Positions 22,201 to 33,839 of a stretch of 64,000 nucleotides of DNA are shown piece by piece (position 1 is the first letter of the stretch; each line of letters starts with the position of its first letter). The position numbers were made by a program, and so were the translations under genes. The stretch covers positions 86,072 to 150,071 of the forward strand of contig QNGE01000766.1 in the NCBI GenBank assembly GCA_008508345.1. The letters run 5' to 3'. The notes under the pieces were generated by a model. It saw nothing but the letters and a program-made list of their open reading frames with translations. It did no database searches and had not been told where the DNA came from. This DNA comes from Paragonimus westermani. Lineage: Eukaryota > Platyhelminthes > Trematoda > Plagiorchiida > Troglotrematidae.

Positions 22201-24999
22201 GAGTTGCGTTGCTTCAACCATTGCCCTGTGAACCCCAGACGGGGTCACACAAAGGAGTCTGAGAGAGATACAGATGCGACACATGGGTCTCCCAATGCAA
22301 ACGTCCCGCCAGTGAAGGAGAGTTTCTTGAAGATGAAACTAGATACATGAAGCTTCGTTACCTGTGGTTCTAGTGTGTTATCATTTGCACAAGTTTTCGC
22401 TGAATAGCGGAGGTGGAAGTGTGCAAAAAACAAAACCACAGAGGGACAGTATTTGGCTACCAGTCAAAATGCACAGCACTCGCGAGTGGATAAGTGAACC
22501 AAGGAGCGCCCCCTACGTCTGCTGAAAATTTACCACTCGTTCCTAGCTACGGATGCATCAAAGCCTAACTCTTACTGATGGTTCCAGTATAGGAATTCCC
22601 GCCACTGCCAGATGTATTTTTGTAGTAAACATTCCCGAATCAGACAACGTTAAACCGGGAAGGTAATCAAACTATGACCTCGTTAACTTCGGTTGGGCTT
22701 GGGAGCCTATTTACCAGGAGTGAGAATCGACTCACAACCTACTTATCTGCCGACGAGACGCCTAGAAATCCCTTGAGTGCATTCTTGGCCACCGGGGGTA
22801 ACGTTTGTGTCTGTGAAAGTGGTCACAACGGTGTTTCATCGCACATACCGGATGAAAGGGGAGGGTTTCCGCACCGTATGTGGTGTCGGCCATTAAGAGA
22901 AGGGACTTCTTAGGACAGCCCTGGGAGAACGACTAGAACGCACAACTAACGTTAAACAATGCCTTTTTATTCTATGCCTTTGAATGGTTCCATGGAGGCC
23001 GAGATTGAAATGGGTACCGCTGTCACCTATCCAGGGAAAGTGGCATCAGTACAATTTCAAGCAAATAGTGATCCCCGGGGTGCGACCGTGAGCGGGTTGG
23101 CCTGGCCAATAGTGCACAGCGGCCTCCAACGTTTGTTGAACGAGCCGGAAGGGTTGAAACATCGAGTTGGTTAATATCAACCGGCATTGGTGGCACTAGC
23201 AGAAACGCGGTGAAAGTTTGGCGTTCTCTACAAACCGATATTGATATCATTGAAACGGAATCCGACGTTAATTCCGAAGTTTCTGCGTTCATGCGTATTT
23301 CAAGACGAATGGAATGAGTTCCCAACAGTTGGTTGAGTCAACGTTAAATAAGGCAGATAACCGATGTGACCTTGATAGTGTTGTCTCAGCGCGACTGAAA
23401 AAGCAGCACAGTGCGAGGAAGACCTGCACATCAGCATGTGGCGAACTATAGGCAATTCAAATGCTTGCGCCGATAACGTTAACCATTCTGTTCAAACAAC
23501 TCCAGGAGCACGGGGAGCGGTGGCCCTTCCATAAATCAAGAAGAATGCGCAGATGCATGAAGCAGTTTGAGACGTCTACGAGGGGCCTCGAGGGAAGACT
23601 AAACTTTCGTGGTGTGTCTTCCCGAACCTACAAACTTCTGCCAGGACGGTTGTTATCGGTGCACAAAGTGCCGAGAAGACAGATTGGTCGGGAGCTGCGA
23701 ACAGAGTTTTGCTCATTTATGGTGATACGAGACATGGAAGCCTTTGGCTCTGCGGAACCAAGCCTACCAGGGACACTTACAACCTACCACATCTCTCGCA
23801 AGGTGAACAATTGGAACGTGTCCACCTGCTGTGCGGTGGACTGTGAGACGTATGATGTACTTTATAGAATTAGAACTACAGTTCAAGAAACCGTGGAGTC
23901 AGGATAGTCCACAACTTGATGCCTCCTTGAAGCACCGATCTGGTGGGACTCACATCGAAGTCTAAACCCTCGTCTGTCAAAGAACGAGTGCCGAATATCA
24001 GATCACCTTGAACTGGAAAATTGCTTGCTTGAAACAGTTCGTTGTGTCCCTATGATTTGTTCATATCCCCATCTAGCAGTTAACCCATTACATGCTCGCA
24101 GAACCATTGGAAATCCGAAACAATTATATTCACGTGCGTTGCTGTGAGTGCATTGCCCACGTTTTTGGAGATTTTGAAGCTGGTGCTTATTAGAAGACCC
24201 AGGAAAATGACCTTAGGTGGAGTTGAACCTAGAACATGCATAGAGGAGCACAGGTTTATGATCCACATGTACAGTTTTCACTTATTCGTAGTAATCTATT
24301 TATCCTGGCAATCCTTCAGGTTATGGATAATGGTAGCCAGTATTACCCTGTTGCTGACCATCATACAAAACTCTTTAAATAAAACTGCAAAAAACGTCGT
24401 TCTCGCAATTTCCCACAACCGCATTAAACCAGGATACACCCATTTTGTTGGTTTCCCCCCGAACTTCTTTTGTAACTCACCTGAAAACCACTGCGTCATG
24501 ATATATGAATTTCGGTTTAGAGCTCGAACGTATAAAGTGAACTGATGTCAAAATTCCGCAAGGAGTTTTGATTATTACGCGATAACTCTTCTAGAAGTAG
24601 CTGCTGTTTATCCATGTATGAAATACTATAGCAGTTATTAGACAATGTTACATATTTTGCTGGGCAACAGAAAATATTAATATCCCATAGAGCACCTGCC
24701 ACCAATTGACGTACACATCATTCGTCATAGTACATCTGACCATTCCACGGTCTACCACTTACGTAAAATTGCGTTAGTTTTACTCCCCCACACACATTCA
24801 TCATGCAGAGGAAAACTTCTGCGGCGAATTGACGCAAAAAACATCGCACTGATTGAACGGTTTAAGAGATTTTCAATTTTAGGACGTTTCGGAACCAGTG
24901 GTGAGTACCTGCGCTGGAGTTCGTCCAGACGTTCTCCGGGTTTGAGACGTTCTCGCCTTTCCTTCGCCCAGGCAGATCCATACCAATATTTTTTCGACG
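19201..24999. other. No recognisable gene
   Basis: Several frames of 100-150 codons occur, notably 20640-21017 and 23461-23907, both plus. The first ends at a good donor-like GTGAGT (21009). Neither resembles a family I know, and neither shows coding-like features beyond being open. I also see no retroelement motif in any frame. Confidence 0.3.
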
Positions 25000-27900
25000 C
25001 CACCTACATCAAGTAATCACAAAGTACCCCACAGATGCGTCCAGAAATATTTCTTCCTCGACCTTGAACTATCCGAAACATCGGCTCACACAATCTTATA
25101 AAATGTGAATCATTGTAACAACCATTTTTAGAATGAATCGATGGAACCCACCAACTATTTTTTTGATAGCATGCGTCGAACTTTCGTAGACCTAAAGTTT
25201 TCCCTCCCTAATCACTCCTCAGTTTTTTTGACGGATTTCAATTTAGTCATGTGGCCTAGTCATTTATCAGTATCCGCCGTGATCATCTGCATTGCTCAAG
25301 CCCACCCGGGCGTATCTCCCACGCATACGTTGAGAAATATACATATCTCTCACTCTCGGGGGTGTTTTCTATGTATCCTTTGCTGATGTGAGAGCGTTTT
25401 AATGCAGTAAATCCCATGTGTAGTTATTAATCACGTGTCAAGCCGTTTCGTAAAGGGTTCAGACGCTTTGGAGCCAGTATTCACTTGTGGGCATAAAAGA
25501 ACCTCTACAGCCCTCCGCAATAACGGAATATTGAAAATACCGTTGACCAGACAATCACCATACTCAACATCTGTCAGAGTTGACCTATATTCCTGGGAGT
25601 GGGTTTCTGGAACGTCTTCCGCATCATCAAACTCCTGGTTGTATAGACGTTCATGATGTTCCTCAAAGGCGGAATCCCCTTGAAGAGTATACTTCACAGA
25701 ATTGCATGATTCAACGTATCTATCCAGTGTACCACAAATCGCCCAGCCGAGCACAGTTTTAATCGTATCTAGCTATTTCCGTTCGTTGATTCCTTGACCA
25801 AGTACCCAGTGTGTTTCTTGAACATCACATCTGATTTATACATTTACTTCCATTCGTTCGATCTCTCTGATCTCGGTTTCTCTCATACGTTGCCACCGCT
25901 CGCTCACACCTCGCGAGGGAGCTGCTGGCCCAAAAGGCGAGTCCTTTTTAGTGTCCGCTTAGTCATCCTCAACGGTGATTTATGTACGTATCTCAACGCA
26001 CGTTTAAGAAGCACACTTGGCAATCCACGATCATTGCAGATGATTACAGGCAATACAAAACAATGAACAGTTAAACAGTAACACAAACGTGAAGACTGTC
26101 GCCAAAAAAGACGTGATTAGAAAGAGAATGACTATTATTCAGGGGAATTCGACTCGCGCAGCAGAAAAAAATGTTTAGCTCGCTTCACGTTACACTTATC
26201 TGCCTCTCAGAAGGTGATAAGTAGATCGATTTTTGAAATAATCCAAGGTCACTCTAGGAGAACGTCCAAATGCATCCTCGGGGCGTTTGCAAATACGTGG
26301 TATGGATATCGTCGAGAAATGTTAAAATACATCGCTTCTGGCGAGGCGGGACACGAAAATCTAAAATCCAACGAATGATTGGGCAGACTGCAGCGGAGGA
26401 CCACCTCGATTGCTGGGAAGCTTCAAAAAGTTTGAAAATCCCGCGAATCGGTCAGCCGAGACGGAGTTTCGTGCATCCGTCCGTTGCAGAAAAATTCCTC
26501 GCAAAACGGGTATTCATTGGACCAAGAAAAAGAACGCCATCTCACATGTTAAATGAGAGAATGTGGGGTGATCACACTTACTGTGACGTATGATGTGTAT
26601 GCGAAGTTTTCCGACATGCGACATTTTTATTTTTTGCCCTGGTTAGTGAAATATGTTACCTTGCCAACTGGTTGTTGTGACATTCCGTCATTAACTCGGG
26701 ATTTATTCAGGCAGTCAAAATATTGAGTTGACGACTCGGGAGGCCCCATGAAGTGTGTGTTCTAAATAGAACCCATATGACGTCACCCTGCTGGATTTAT
26801 TAATGTACGCCAATTTTACATTTCCCAACAATCTGGGTAATGCGTGCACGTGGATAAACACGTGTCAATAAAATAACGTTGATCTCCAACGGTTTAGTGA
26901 ACATGCATATGCTGAATGTTATTGTGAGTAATGATACGAAGAACCGTTCCAAACAAGCTGTTTTCGAGGGGAGTTAGACAGTTGAGGTTTTATCCTCGAA
27001 GAACGGAAATAAACTGATATTGGCTTGGTTACACTTAAAGTTATGTAGGCCACCGGGCGTCGTGATTGTCAGGCACTACTGAATTGTACAAAGTGGATAT
27101 CTATCAGCATAACCATTTTTGACGGGGTTTGTGTCCGAAACGTTGTCAAGGAATGCACAAGTGCTCGCAAAGCATGTTGGAGCTTCCACATACACTGGAA
27201 CCACCTTAAATCGTGCGTGATTGCTACCAGGGATGATCGTGGTACAGACCCTGCTGTTACTGCACGAAAACTGTCGTGTCGTTCAGCATCTTGGGTCGTG
27301 CGGTATACGGTGATGCCCGCAGTAGCGAAGGTCATTATCATATAGGTTTCTTATTGAACACTTTGAGGCCCCATGTGACACGCCGAAGCAGACGAAACAC
27401 ACTCTATAAATGTGCTAGGTCGCCCAGGTACACAGTTCATAAAACTTGACTCCGTGGTGACATAACTGAAAGTGTGCTTCTCCTCCAACTGACTCTGGCT
27501 CGTTATTTATACTTGAGCGGATCTCATTTAGAGCATCACGACTACTGTTCGCACTTCGTCCGAATCTGCCTCACGCTACCCTCGAGAACTGCGAAGCGGA
27601 GTCAGTGGGCCCGGTAAACGTCAGCTCGCACCCTCGCCAGCTGAAATGATCTGATTCCTTAGGCCACTGAAACTTCAGACTGGGAGTTAGCCACTCCCTC
27701 ATCTGCTCCAATGTGCAAGAACAGTTAAAGTCAGCTTCGTAATCCGTCTGTTGGACAGCAACGCCGCAAATTTTCATGGAAGTGGAGAACCGTGTCAATC
27801 CACTGGCAGTTTTGGAGTATACCGGGATTTCCACACAAGCCCATTAATCCGAGATTATGCGAACAGTTACATCTGCCCGCATAGGTCTTGCAATATCTCC

Positions 27901-28916
27901 TCGGACTCACATATTTCGGTGGCGGTGGTAATATTACAGTCCTCAGTCACCTCGCCAGCCCGTCCTTGAAAATAATGCAGGAGATATAGCGCAGCAAGTT
28001 TTTCCGGTAACAAATTTAGACAGAGAAGCCGGAAACAAATTTTTGTGCAACGCATATCTGGAGCACATCTCACTGCATCTTATCACGTACATGCCGTAGT
28101 TCGTGGGTTTATACAGCCAAGTTCGCTAGACATCCTGAAGAGAAACAAACAAACTTAACAACCACACAATTACACAAAACCTCACACACATTCATGCACG
28201 TAAGTTACCAAGGCAATCTGGTACTGACGAACAAGTCTTTCCGTACGCAGAGTGGTGAATTTAAATCGCCAACTACTGTAGCCTATGCAAACCGGAGATG
28301 CCTTTGAATTTTCATTGTCTAGCAGATTCGAAAGGCCTCCAGTTCTGAACGGGGTCGGGATGCCAACAGGTGCCGAATAATTGATGACGTCAGTTCCATG
28401 CAGATCGCTACATTCTGACTTCAGTTCGCCACTGCGGTATTCCAGACCGTCTTGCGAACCCAAATTAAAACGTGCCCATTGATCCAACTACGTAACCGCT
28501 GCACCGTTCTGCCTATGTAGGTCATAGGTGACGTAAGGTATGGCGTTGAGCGGTAGCGGTGTATTCGGTGGCTGTGGGCAGCATAAACAGTCGAGCCGCG
28601 TGGAGCGTACGCCCAATGCCAGTGTCGTCAGTCTTGTATATTGGAAGGAGTTGGGGGCTCAGTTGGGAAGCTCTTGTACTTTGCTATAAAAGTTCACACA
28701 CTGCAGTTTGTGTCTGATGATTTACAACGAGATATATTCGGGGATACATTGGGCAAAGAAAGTAGAACATTCGCTGATTGTAATCTGTTACTCCAGCTCC
28801 AGCATAAGACACAAATCACCTGATAAACTCGCAGTAGTTGTTCGGATCGCCGTCAAGACGGATCAGCCTGACCCATGGTGAATCCATGAAATTCACCAAA
28901 GGTGAGGGGGCTGATT
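25000..28916. other. No recognisable gene
   Basis: Open frames such as 25754-25431, 27834-27571 and 28487-28182, all minus, have no recognisable domain. No tandem repeat of note is seen. Confidence 0.3.
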
Positions 28917-29255
28917 TTATTCAAAAAAATTCCTGAGAGAATTCGAGCTGACAAACAGCTGGACAACCCTGATTCTAAGAATCCGCCACGCGCTGTTTGA
29001 ACACATGATTGTAGAAATCTGTGGTTCAACCAGCGATGACCTCTGATGTCGCTCCGACTCTAAATCAAGCGACGCACTGTCAAAGCTTTCGAGATGCTGT
29101 CTTAGTACAATCATTTCTTCTCTAGCTTGCATTAAAACTTTCTTCAATTCGGATTACTTGGCTAAGTGCTCTTCCTTCCGCTTAGTGGTCTGGAAGGCTG
29201 ACTGAACACTGACATCAACTTTCGAACCAATGGGCTTGCTTCTTATCCGGCATGT
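28917..29255 (-). pseudogene. Coiled-coil coding fragment interrupted by a stop
   Basis: A minus-strand frame open from about 29255 gives a charged segment (SAFQTTKRKEEHLAK), one TAA at about 29150, and then a heptad-like helix with ELKKVLMQAREEMIVLR and HLESFDSASLDLESERHQR. It stays open to a stop at 28917. Apart from the stop the composition (Lys, Glu, Leu, Gln) is that of a coiled coil. It may be a decayed exon of a host coiled-coil protein or an ORF1 remnant of a retroelement. I cannot name a family. Confidence 0.3.
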
Positions 29256-30642
29256 CATTCAAAGCCTTTTGAGGTGGCGGCATTCTTGACGGATGTGGTC
29301 AGATTGTTGCACAAGAGATTTCAGTTTACAGAACCGATAGGTTGGATGCTGGTACGACCGTGCCGTCTTCTAGCCGTGAGTAGAAAAAACGGTCACCGAA
29401 TTCAGGACAAGATTATGATCGAGGGTTTTACGTTATTATTTTAATAATAATGGTATATTTCTCGACACACTTGTGATAACCACACTCAGGAGAGCGTGAC
29501 CAACGCAATGATTTTTAGCATATACGTAATTGAACACCAAATGTGAAAATTGTACAACGAGTCAGCTATGTGAGTAGAGCAACAAAACAGACAAAAGCAA
29601 ACATTATATGAAGGGAAAATTCATGTTTATGCAGGAAACTTTGAGCTTCACGGTTCTGAGAAAATAGTGCTTGGAGTCTGCACAATTCGATAAAATAATT
29701 AATTTGTTACATCAATTTGGACGCCATCAGGTGATCGCTGGCCTGATGCTCAATGTCGTGCAAAAAAACCGGTGGTCGGGGGATGAAGAGGGTGTATTGG
29801 CGAAGAATTTGCCCATTATTCCATGTAGATAGTCCCGACAAAAAGTGCAGAAAATTTTTTAATGATGTGGGCGAGGTGGAAACGCATATACTTTCGCGAG
29901 GAATGCATGGATCTCTCGACCGGACGTCAATCTTCGCTCAAATTTCTAAGAATTTCGAGGAGCTCGCGAGATGCACAACCACTGCGGAATTTTAAGAGTC
30001 CAGGCGGGGTGGGATGTTTTCTCGCACGGGATGTATCAGTTAAACCAATAATGGAGAGGGGAATCATGCGATAAACGGGATAACGTGAAACTAACTATGT
30101 GAGCTATGACGAACAATAGAACATGTGATATTCTGACATAACCTCCTATGTGACGTTAATAGCATTGTGTCGATTGATGAAATATATACCACATGCGAAC
30201 AGCTGCTATTGAATAACGCGAAAGGAGATCGATTATAAGCTATCCCTAGTGTACGATTATTACCGAATTCAGGTGTTTATCTTTGTACAGACGGTATATA
30301 GAATGAGAAGAATGTTCGACAACACCGAGAGGTTTTTGGGTGGTCTATCAGGGGAGGAGAAGGAAGAGTTGTGACTCGAGGTTATTGTGCAGTCGTGAGA
30401 CGGGCAGGTTGAGATTTTCAAACGAATTTAGGATGTCCAGCTTTTGCATGGTGGTTTACAACTCAGACACACAAGCTATTAATAATTATGAGGTAAGGGT
30501 GTACCAGGATGATTGGGTTGTTACTAACGGGCATGTATATTGACACCAATACTTGTTGACTCTAGACATATTATCGTGTTCGCTGGCAATTCTGAAAGTA
30601 CAAGATGTATCCTAAAGGCGGTAGTTTTGATCGTTTCGAGAG
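29256..30642. other. No recognisable gene
   Basis: AT-rich stretches with short open frames and no known motif. Confidence 0.3.
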
Positions 30643-30681
30643 GTGCGTGACTTAACATCACGCAAAATAGGGGTTTTTCCG

Positions 30682-31428
30682 TCAAATGTTATTAGGTCCG
30701 ATTTCGAAGATAACGCCCTCAGACAAGTAGAGCTTGAAAATGGACATGACGTTCGTCATTGTTAGGAAAGTTTCTAAGTTCCGTTTGAATTGGTGTATAT
30801 TCTTACTGGACCTAATTGCATACGGGAGTGTGTTCCAAATGTAGGAATATTTCACTAGGGAAAAATTTGAACGCAGTTTTTTCCGAGATTTAAGAGCTGC
30901 CAAGGTGAAGTCCTTGTTTCTGAGGTTATAATTTGGCCTGTTTTGTAAGCTAATTGCGAAGCTGACGGTGAATTTACTGCCATAGACCAAACTATACATG
31001 AGTGAAAGGTTGAGCCTGAGTTGCCCTAACCGGAGATTATCGAGTACAATCGTCCGGCAGCATTCTCTGTAGCTCAGAGAAGATGGATGACCCAATTAGC
31101 TTTTCGTGAATGCACGTTAGAGGCTTTCCAAAGTTAGCCTATCAGACTTGCGCAGGTGGCCATATATGAACGTGCAGTATTCAATCTGGGGTCGTACGTA
31201 TAGTTTATAAAGGTGCAACCGTGCAGCAGGTAGGAAGAATGAGTGTTTACTGTAACCTATCGTCCGTCTGGTTTTAGCGACTAGGAAAGATGTATGTTCT
31301 GCAAAGTTGAATGAGTTTAAGTAGCGCAAACCCAGGTCATGTACTGAGTTGACGGTTGATATGCTGTGACCGTCCAGCTTTATAGAGCCATCAGGTAGGT
31401 GACAACCATGCACAACGATAGTGGATTT
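30682..31428 (-). pseudogene. ORF2 C-terminal part of the split non-LTR element
   Basis: Continues the reverse transcriptase thumb from the far side of the Penelope insertion. It contains STVNSVHDLGLRYLNSF, VAKTRRTIGYSKHSFF and LYKLYVRPQIEYCTF, and ends with the C-terminal pattern YIWNTLPYAIRSSKNIHQFK shared by CR1/Jockey elements. Two stops near 31.1 kb (TAA codons) interrupt it. Its first codons include the target duplication, and the reading frame matches that of the upstream half once the insertion is ignored. Confidence 0.82.
31421..31428. repeat. Target-site duplication flanking the Penelope-like element (left copy)
   Basis: GTGGATTT here is repeated exactly at 33840-33847. Eight bp is in the range reported for Penelope-like insertions. 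The duplication lies inside the host ORF2 and its removal with the insert keeps the host frame. Confidence 0.85.
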
Positions 31429-33839
31429 TAGGAGAAACGTGTAGCGAACAAGCTTGTTTTCGGTGATTCATCATCAAGCTAATTACAACACATTTATATG
31501 AATTAATCATGTGTGAGAAAAGGTACAGTAAGAGATCGAACGGTTCATTATCAATTTTAGAAATATCAGGTCAGTTGTACAAATTATTGGTGACTGTTAA
31601 GATAGTGGTCATGATTAAGTAATCTGTTCGGTCCGGACGTGAACACCAGGCCATAGAAGATTAAGTGTTTTTACGAAACGTTTTTGAATACATAGTGGGG
31701 GGAGAGTAAACGGATGGCTATGGCTTCCGCGACTGCCAGTAAGCGCTCTTTGATATGTTTTGATTCTAAACCCGGTGCGCGATAGATAAGACGAAATGAG
31801 CCATTGAGATCGATTGAGTGGTTGGACTCCATGAGGTGTGCAGCGATAGAAGACGAGCAAGATTTTGACAAGCCCCGAGTTAGCCACACCGGATGATGCT
31901 CCCTAATGCCTTCGGATAGTCGCCGTGTCGTGCGGCCTACACAGCTCGTTCCACAGGAACAAGCAAAATGATATACACAGTAAGAGGCAGCATGAACAGG
32001 CAATACATCTTTCAACTGAGGACGCAAGATCGGTATGAAACTAAACTGGACTCGCAGTTTTGCAGCAAAATAGGTCTTGCTTAGGGCTATGCTAAGTTTG
32101 TTGCTTATATTCTTGGAGGCATTGTCGCCCTTAAAAGGCAATGAAATATAAACAGACTTCTTCTCTACGGTGTGTGGATTGTCTGATTTTGTGCCACTTA
32201 ACATATGTCTATGAATAAACTGTTCAGGATAGCCATTTTCAACCAGGACTTTAAATATGAATCGTTTTTCTTCTTCCAGGGTATCGCTCGAGCATGTTTT
32301 CGTCGCTCTATCTACCGTACATCGAATAAGGTTGATTTTCTGTCTTAATGGTACAAAACTATAGAAATTTGTATACTGTCCGGTCCACGTCAACATACGG
32401 TGCACTTTCCTCTGTATCGTCCCATCTGAGCGGCGGGACAGGAAGACGTCTAGGAACGAGATGCCGTCCTGTGACTCAGGCTCCATGGTGAAATGGATAT
32501 TCTTGTGGGCTGAGTTGAAACGTTCTAGTATTTCTCTAGGGCTTATTGATTCATCCTTTACGCAAATAATGTCATCTACATATCGCTTATAAAGAGTTAA
32601 CGAGTTAATCTGAGTTGCTAGCGCTCCACTTTCAAGCTTTGCTATAAAAATATCAGCTAGTAGTGGTCCTGATGGTGACCCAATTGCTACCCCGTCCTTT
32701 TGTCCATATAGTCTACCGGAAAATTGAAACTGAACATTATAGGTACAACGGTATAATAACCGTTTCAATCCATCTACCGGCAATCCCACATTTATGGAAT
32801 TGTTCTCAAGATAATCGCCTAGAAACTCGATTGTTTCGCTGGGCGGAATATTAGTGAATAATGATGTTACATCAAGCGAGAATATTCTTTTTCTCGACAC
32901 ATTTAGTTTTTTCAAGATTTTAACGAATTCGAATGAATCCCTCAAACTGTGGACTGCTAGCTGTCTCCTTACCGGCTGTAACATCCCTGCTAGCCATTTC
33001 GCCGTTGCATGATACGGGGAATTACTCATGTCCAAGATGGGTCGCGAAGGTATTCCACATTTGTGGACCTTGGACAAACCGTAAAGTCTGGGAATAACAG
33101 TGCCCACTGGTCTGACTTTCGAAAACTTACCTGAATCGATAAGTCCCATGTGTTTCAAGCATCGCAACGATTTCGTGAAAGCCTTCTCTATGGTCATCGT
33201 CATATCCTTCTCGTTGTCTATCTCTACGAACTTGATTGTATCTTCCAATAACGAGTTCATTTTGCTCAAGTAGTCAGCCTTGTCGAGAATGACGACTCCT
33301 GCGCCTTTATCCGGCTTGGAAATTATTATCTCCCCGTTCCGCCTTAGCGACGTAAGTGAAGATAAATGCTCCCTTGTCAGTAAGTTCCCGACTGTTGGCT
33401 TTCGAGCAAAGTATTGATAACAAGATTGAACTAACGTGGCCTTGAACATTTCTACGTTTAATTCTGATGATGGCTGAAGATCACTCAATTGGTCATAGAG
33501 GTTCTCGAACTGAGTCTCTAAATCTAGTTGTTTAAACCTACGCATAGGACAGTAAAAGTTTAACCCCAATGATAGTACTTCAAGAGTGGGCTTATCCAGT
33601 GTTAAAGATGAAAAGTTATGCGCGTACCGTTCGGGGTTTCTCGGAACTTCTGCCTTCGGCTCAGCTGGATTGATCTGATTGCGCAGTTTCGCTTCTCTCT
33701 TAACTCACATTTTGGCCACGATTTGTTGCACATAGGTTTCGAATTTGACGATCTCATTGTACATTAGTTCTTTTAATATCATCGCCCCATTGTTCTGTTT
33801 CGCTTCCAAATTAACTGCCCTGTTCGTCCATGTGTCCAT
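31429..33839 (-). mobile_element. Penelope-like element inserted in a non-LTR element
   Basis: The 2411-bp insert is bounded by the exact 8-bp duplication GTGGATTT. It carries one long open frame for a Penelope-type reverse transcriptase with a C-terminal GIY-YIG domain. The reading frame is already open at the first bases of the insert, without a start codon or leader, and no flanking long repeat (PLTR) is seen, so the copy is 5'-truncated. About 240 bp of 3' non-coding sequence follows the ORF on the minus strand. It resembles the Cercyon group known in schistosomes (inference). Confidence 0.92.
31671..33569 (-). CDS. Penelope-like RT-GIY-YIG polyprotein, nearly intact
   Basis: Encodes a Penelope-type reverse transcriptase fused to a GIY-YIG nuclease, 632 codons from the first ATG. 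RT motifs are ISKPDKGAGVVILDK (about aa 80), YGLSKVHK, FSLDVTSLFTNIP, GVAIGSPSGPLLADIF and the catalytic YVDD at aa 330-333 (32571-32582). The GIY-YIG part starts about aa 531, with CVYHFACSCGTSCVGRT, IREHHPVW, HLMESNHSID and the catalytic Glu in AVAEAIAIRLL (aa 615). The same frame is open upstream to 33837 except for one TGA at about 33706, with HNFSSLTLDKPTLEVLSLGLNF as the family's N-terminal block. At the 3' end a one-base change in a C run near 31700 shifts the frame, so the usual end (QKRFVKTLNLLWP) is read in a neighbouring frame. Confidence 0.9.
   Translation of the reverse strand: MGLNFYCPMRRFKQLDLETQFENLYDQLSDLQPSSELNVEMFKATLVQSCYQYFARKPTVGNLLTREHLSSLTSLRRNGEIIISKPDKGAGVVILDKADYLSKMNSLLEDTIKFVEIDNEKDMTMTIEKAFTKSLRCLKHMGLIDSGKFSKVRPVGTVIPRLYGLSKVHKCGIPSRPILDMSNSPYHATAKWLAGMLQPVRRQLAVHSLRDSFEFVKILKKLNVSRKRIFSLDVTSLFTNIPPSETIEFLGDYLENNSINVGLPVDGLKRLLYRCTYNVQFQFSGRLYGQKDGVAIGSPSGPLLADIFIAKLESGALATQINSLTLYKRYVDDIICVKDESISPREILERFNSAHKNIHFTMEPESQDGISFLDVFLSRRSDGTIQRKVHRMLTWTGQYTNFYSFVPLRQKINLIRCTVDRATKTCSSDTLEEEKRFIFKVLVENGYPEQFIHRHMLSGTKSDNPHTVEKKSVYISLPFKGDNASKNISNKLSIALSKTYFAAKLRVQFSFIPILRPQLKDVLPVHAASYCVYHFACSCGTSCVGRTTRRLSEGIREHHPVWLTRGLSKSCSSSIAAHLMESNHSIDLNGSFRLIYRAPGLESKHIKERLLAVAEAIAIRLLSPHYVFKNVS

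Noticed and set aside
23461..23907. 148-codon plus-strand frame
   Set aside because: No recognisable motif, and composition looks like random open sequence. Kept only as unassigned.
31440..31485. Possible hammerhead ribozyme core on the minus strand (TTGATGA...CCGAAAAC) at the Penelope 3' end
   Set aside because: The essential first C of CUGAUGA is U, no stem II forms between the two core parts, and stem III is absent. Penelope-like elements can carry hammerheads, but this is not one.
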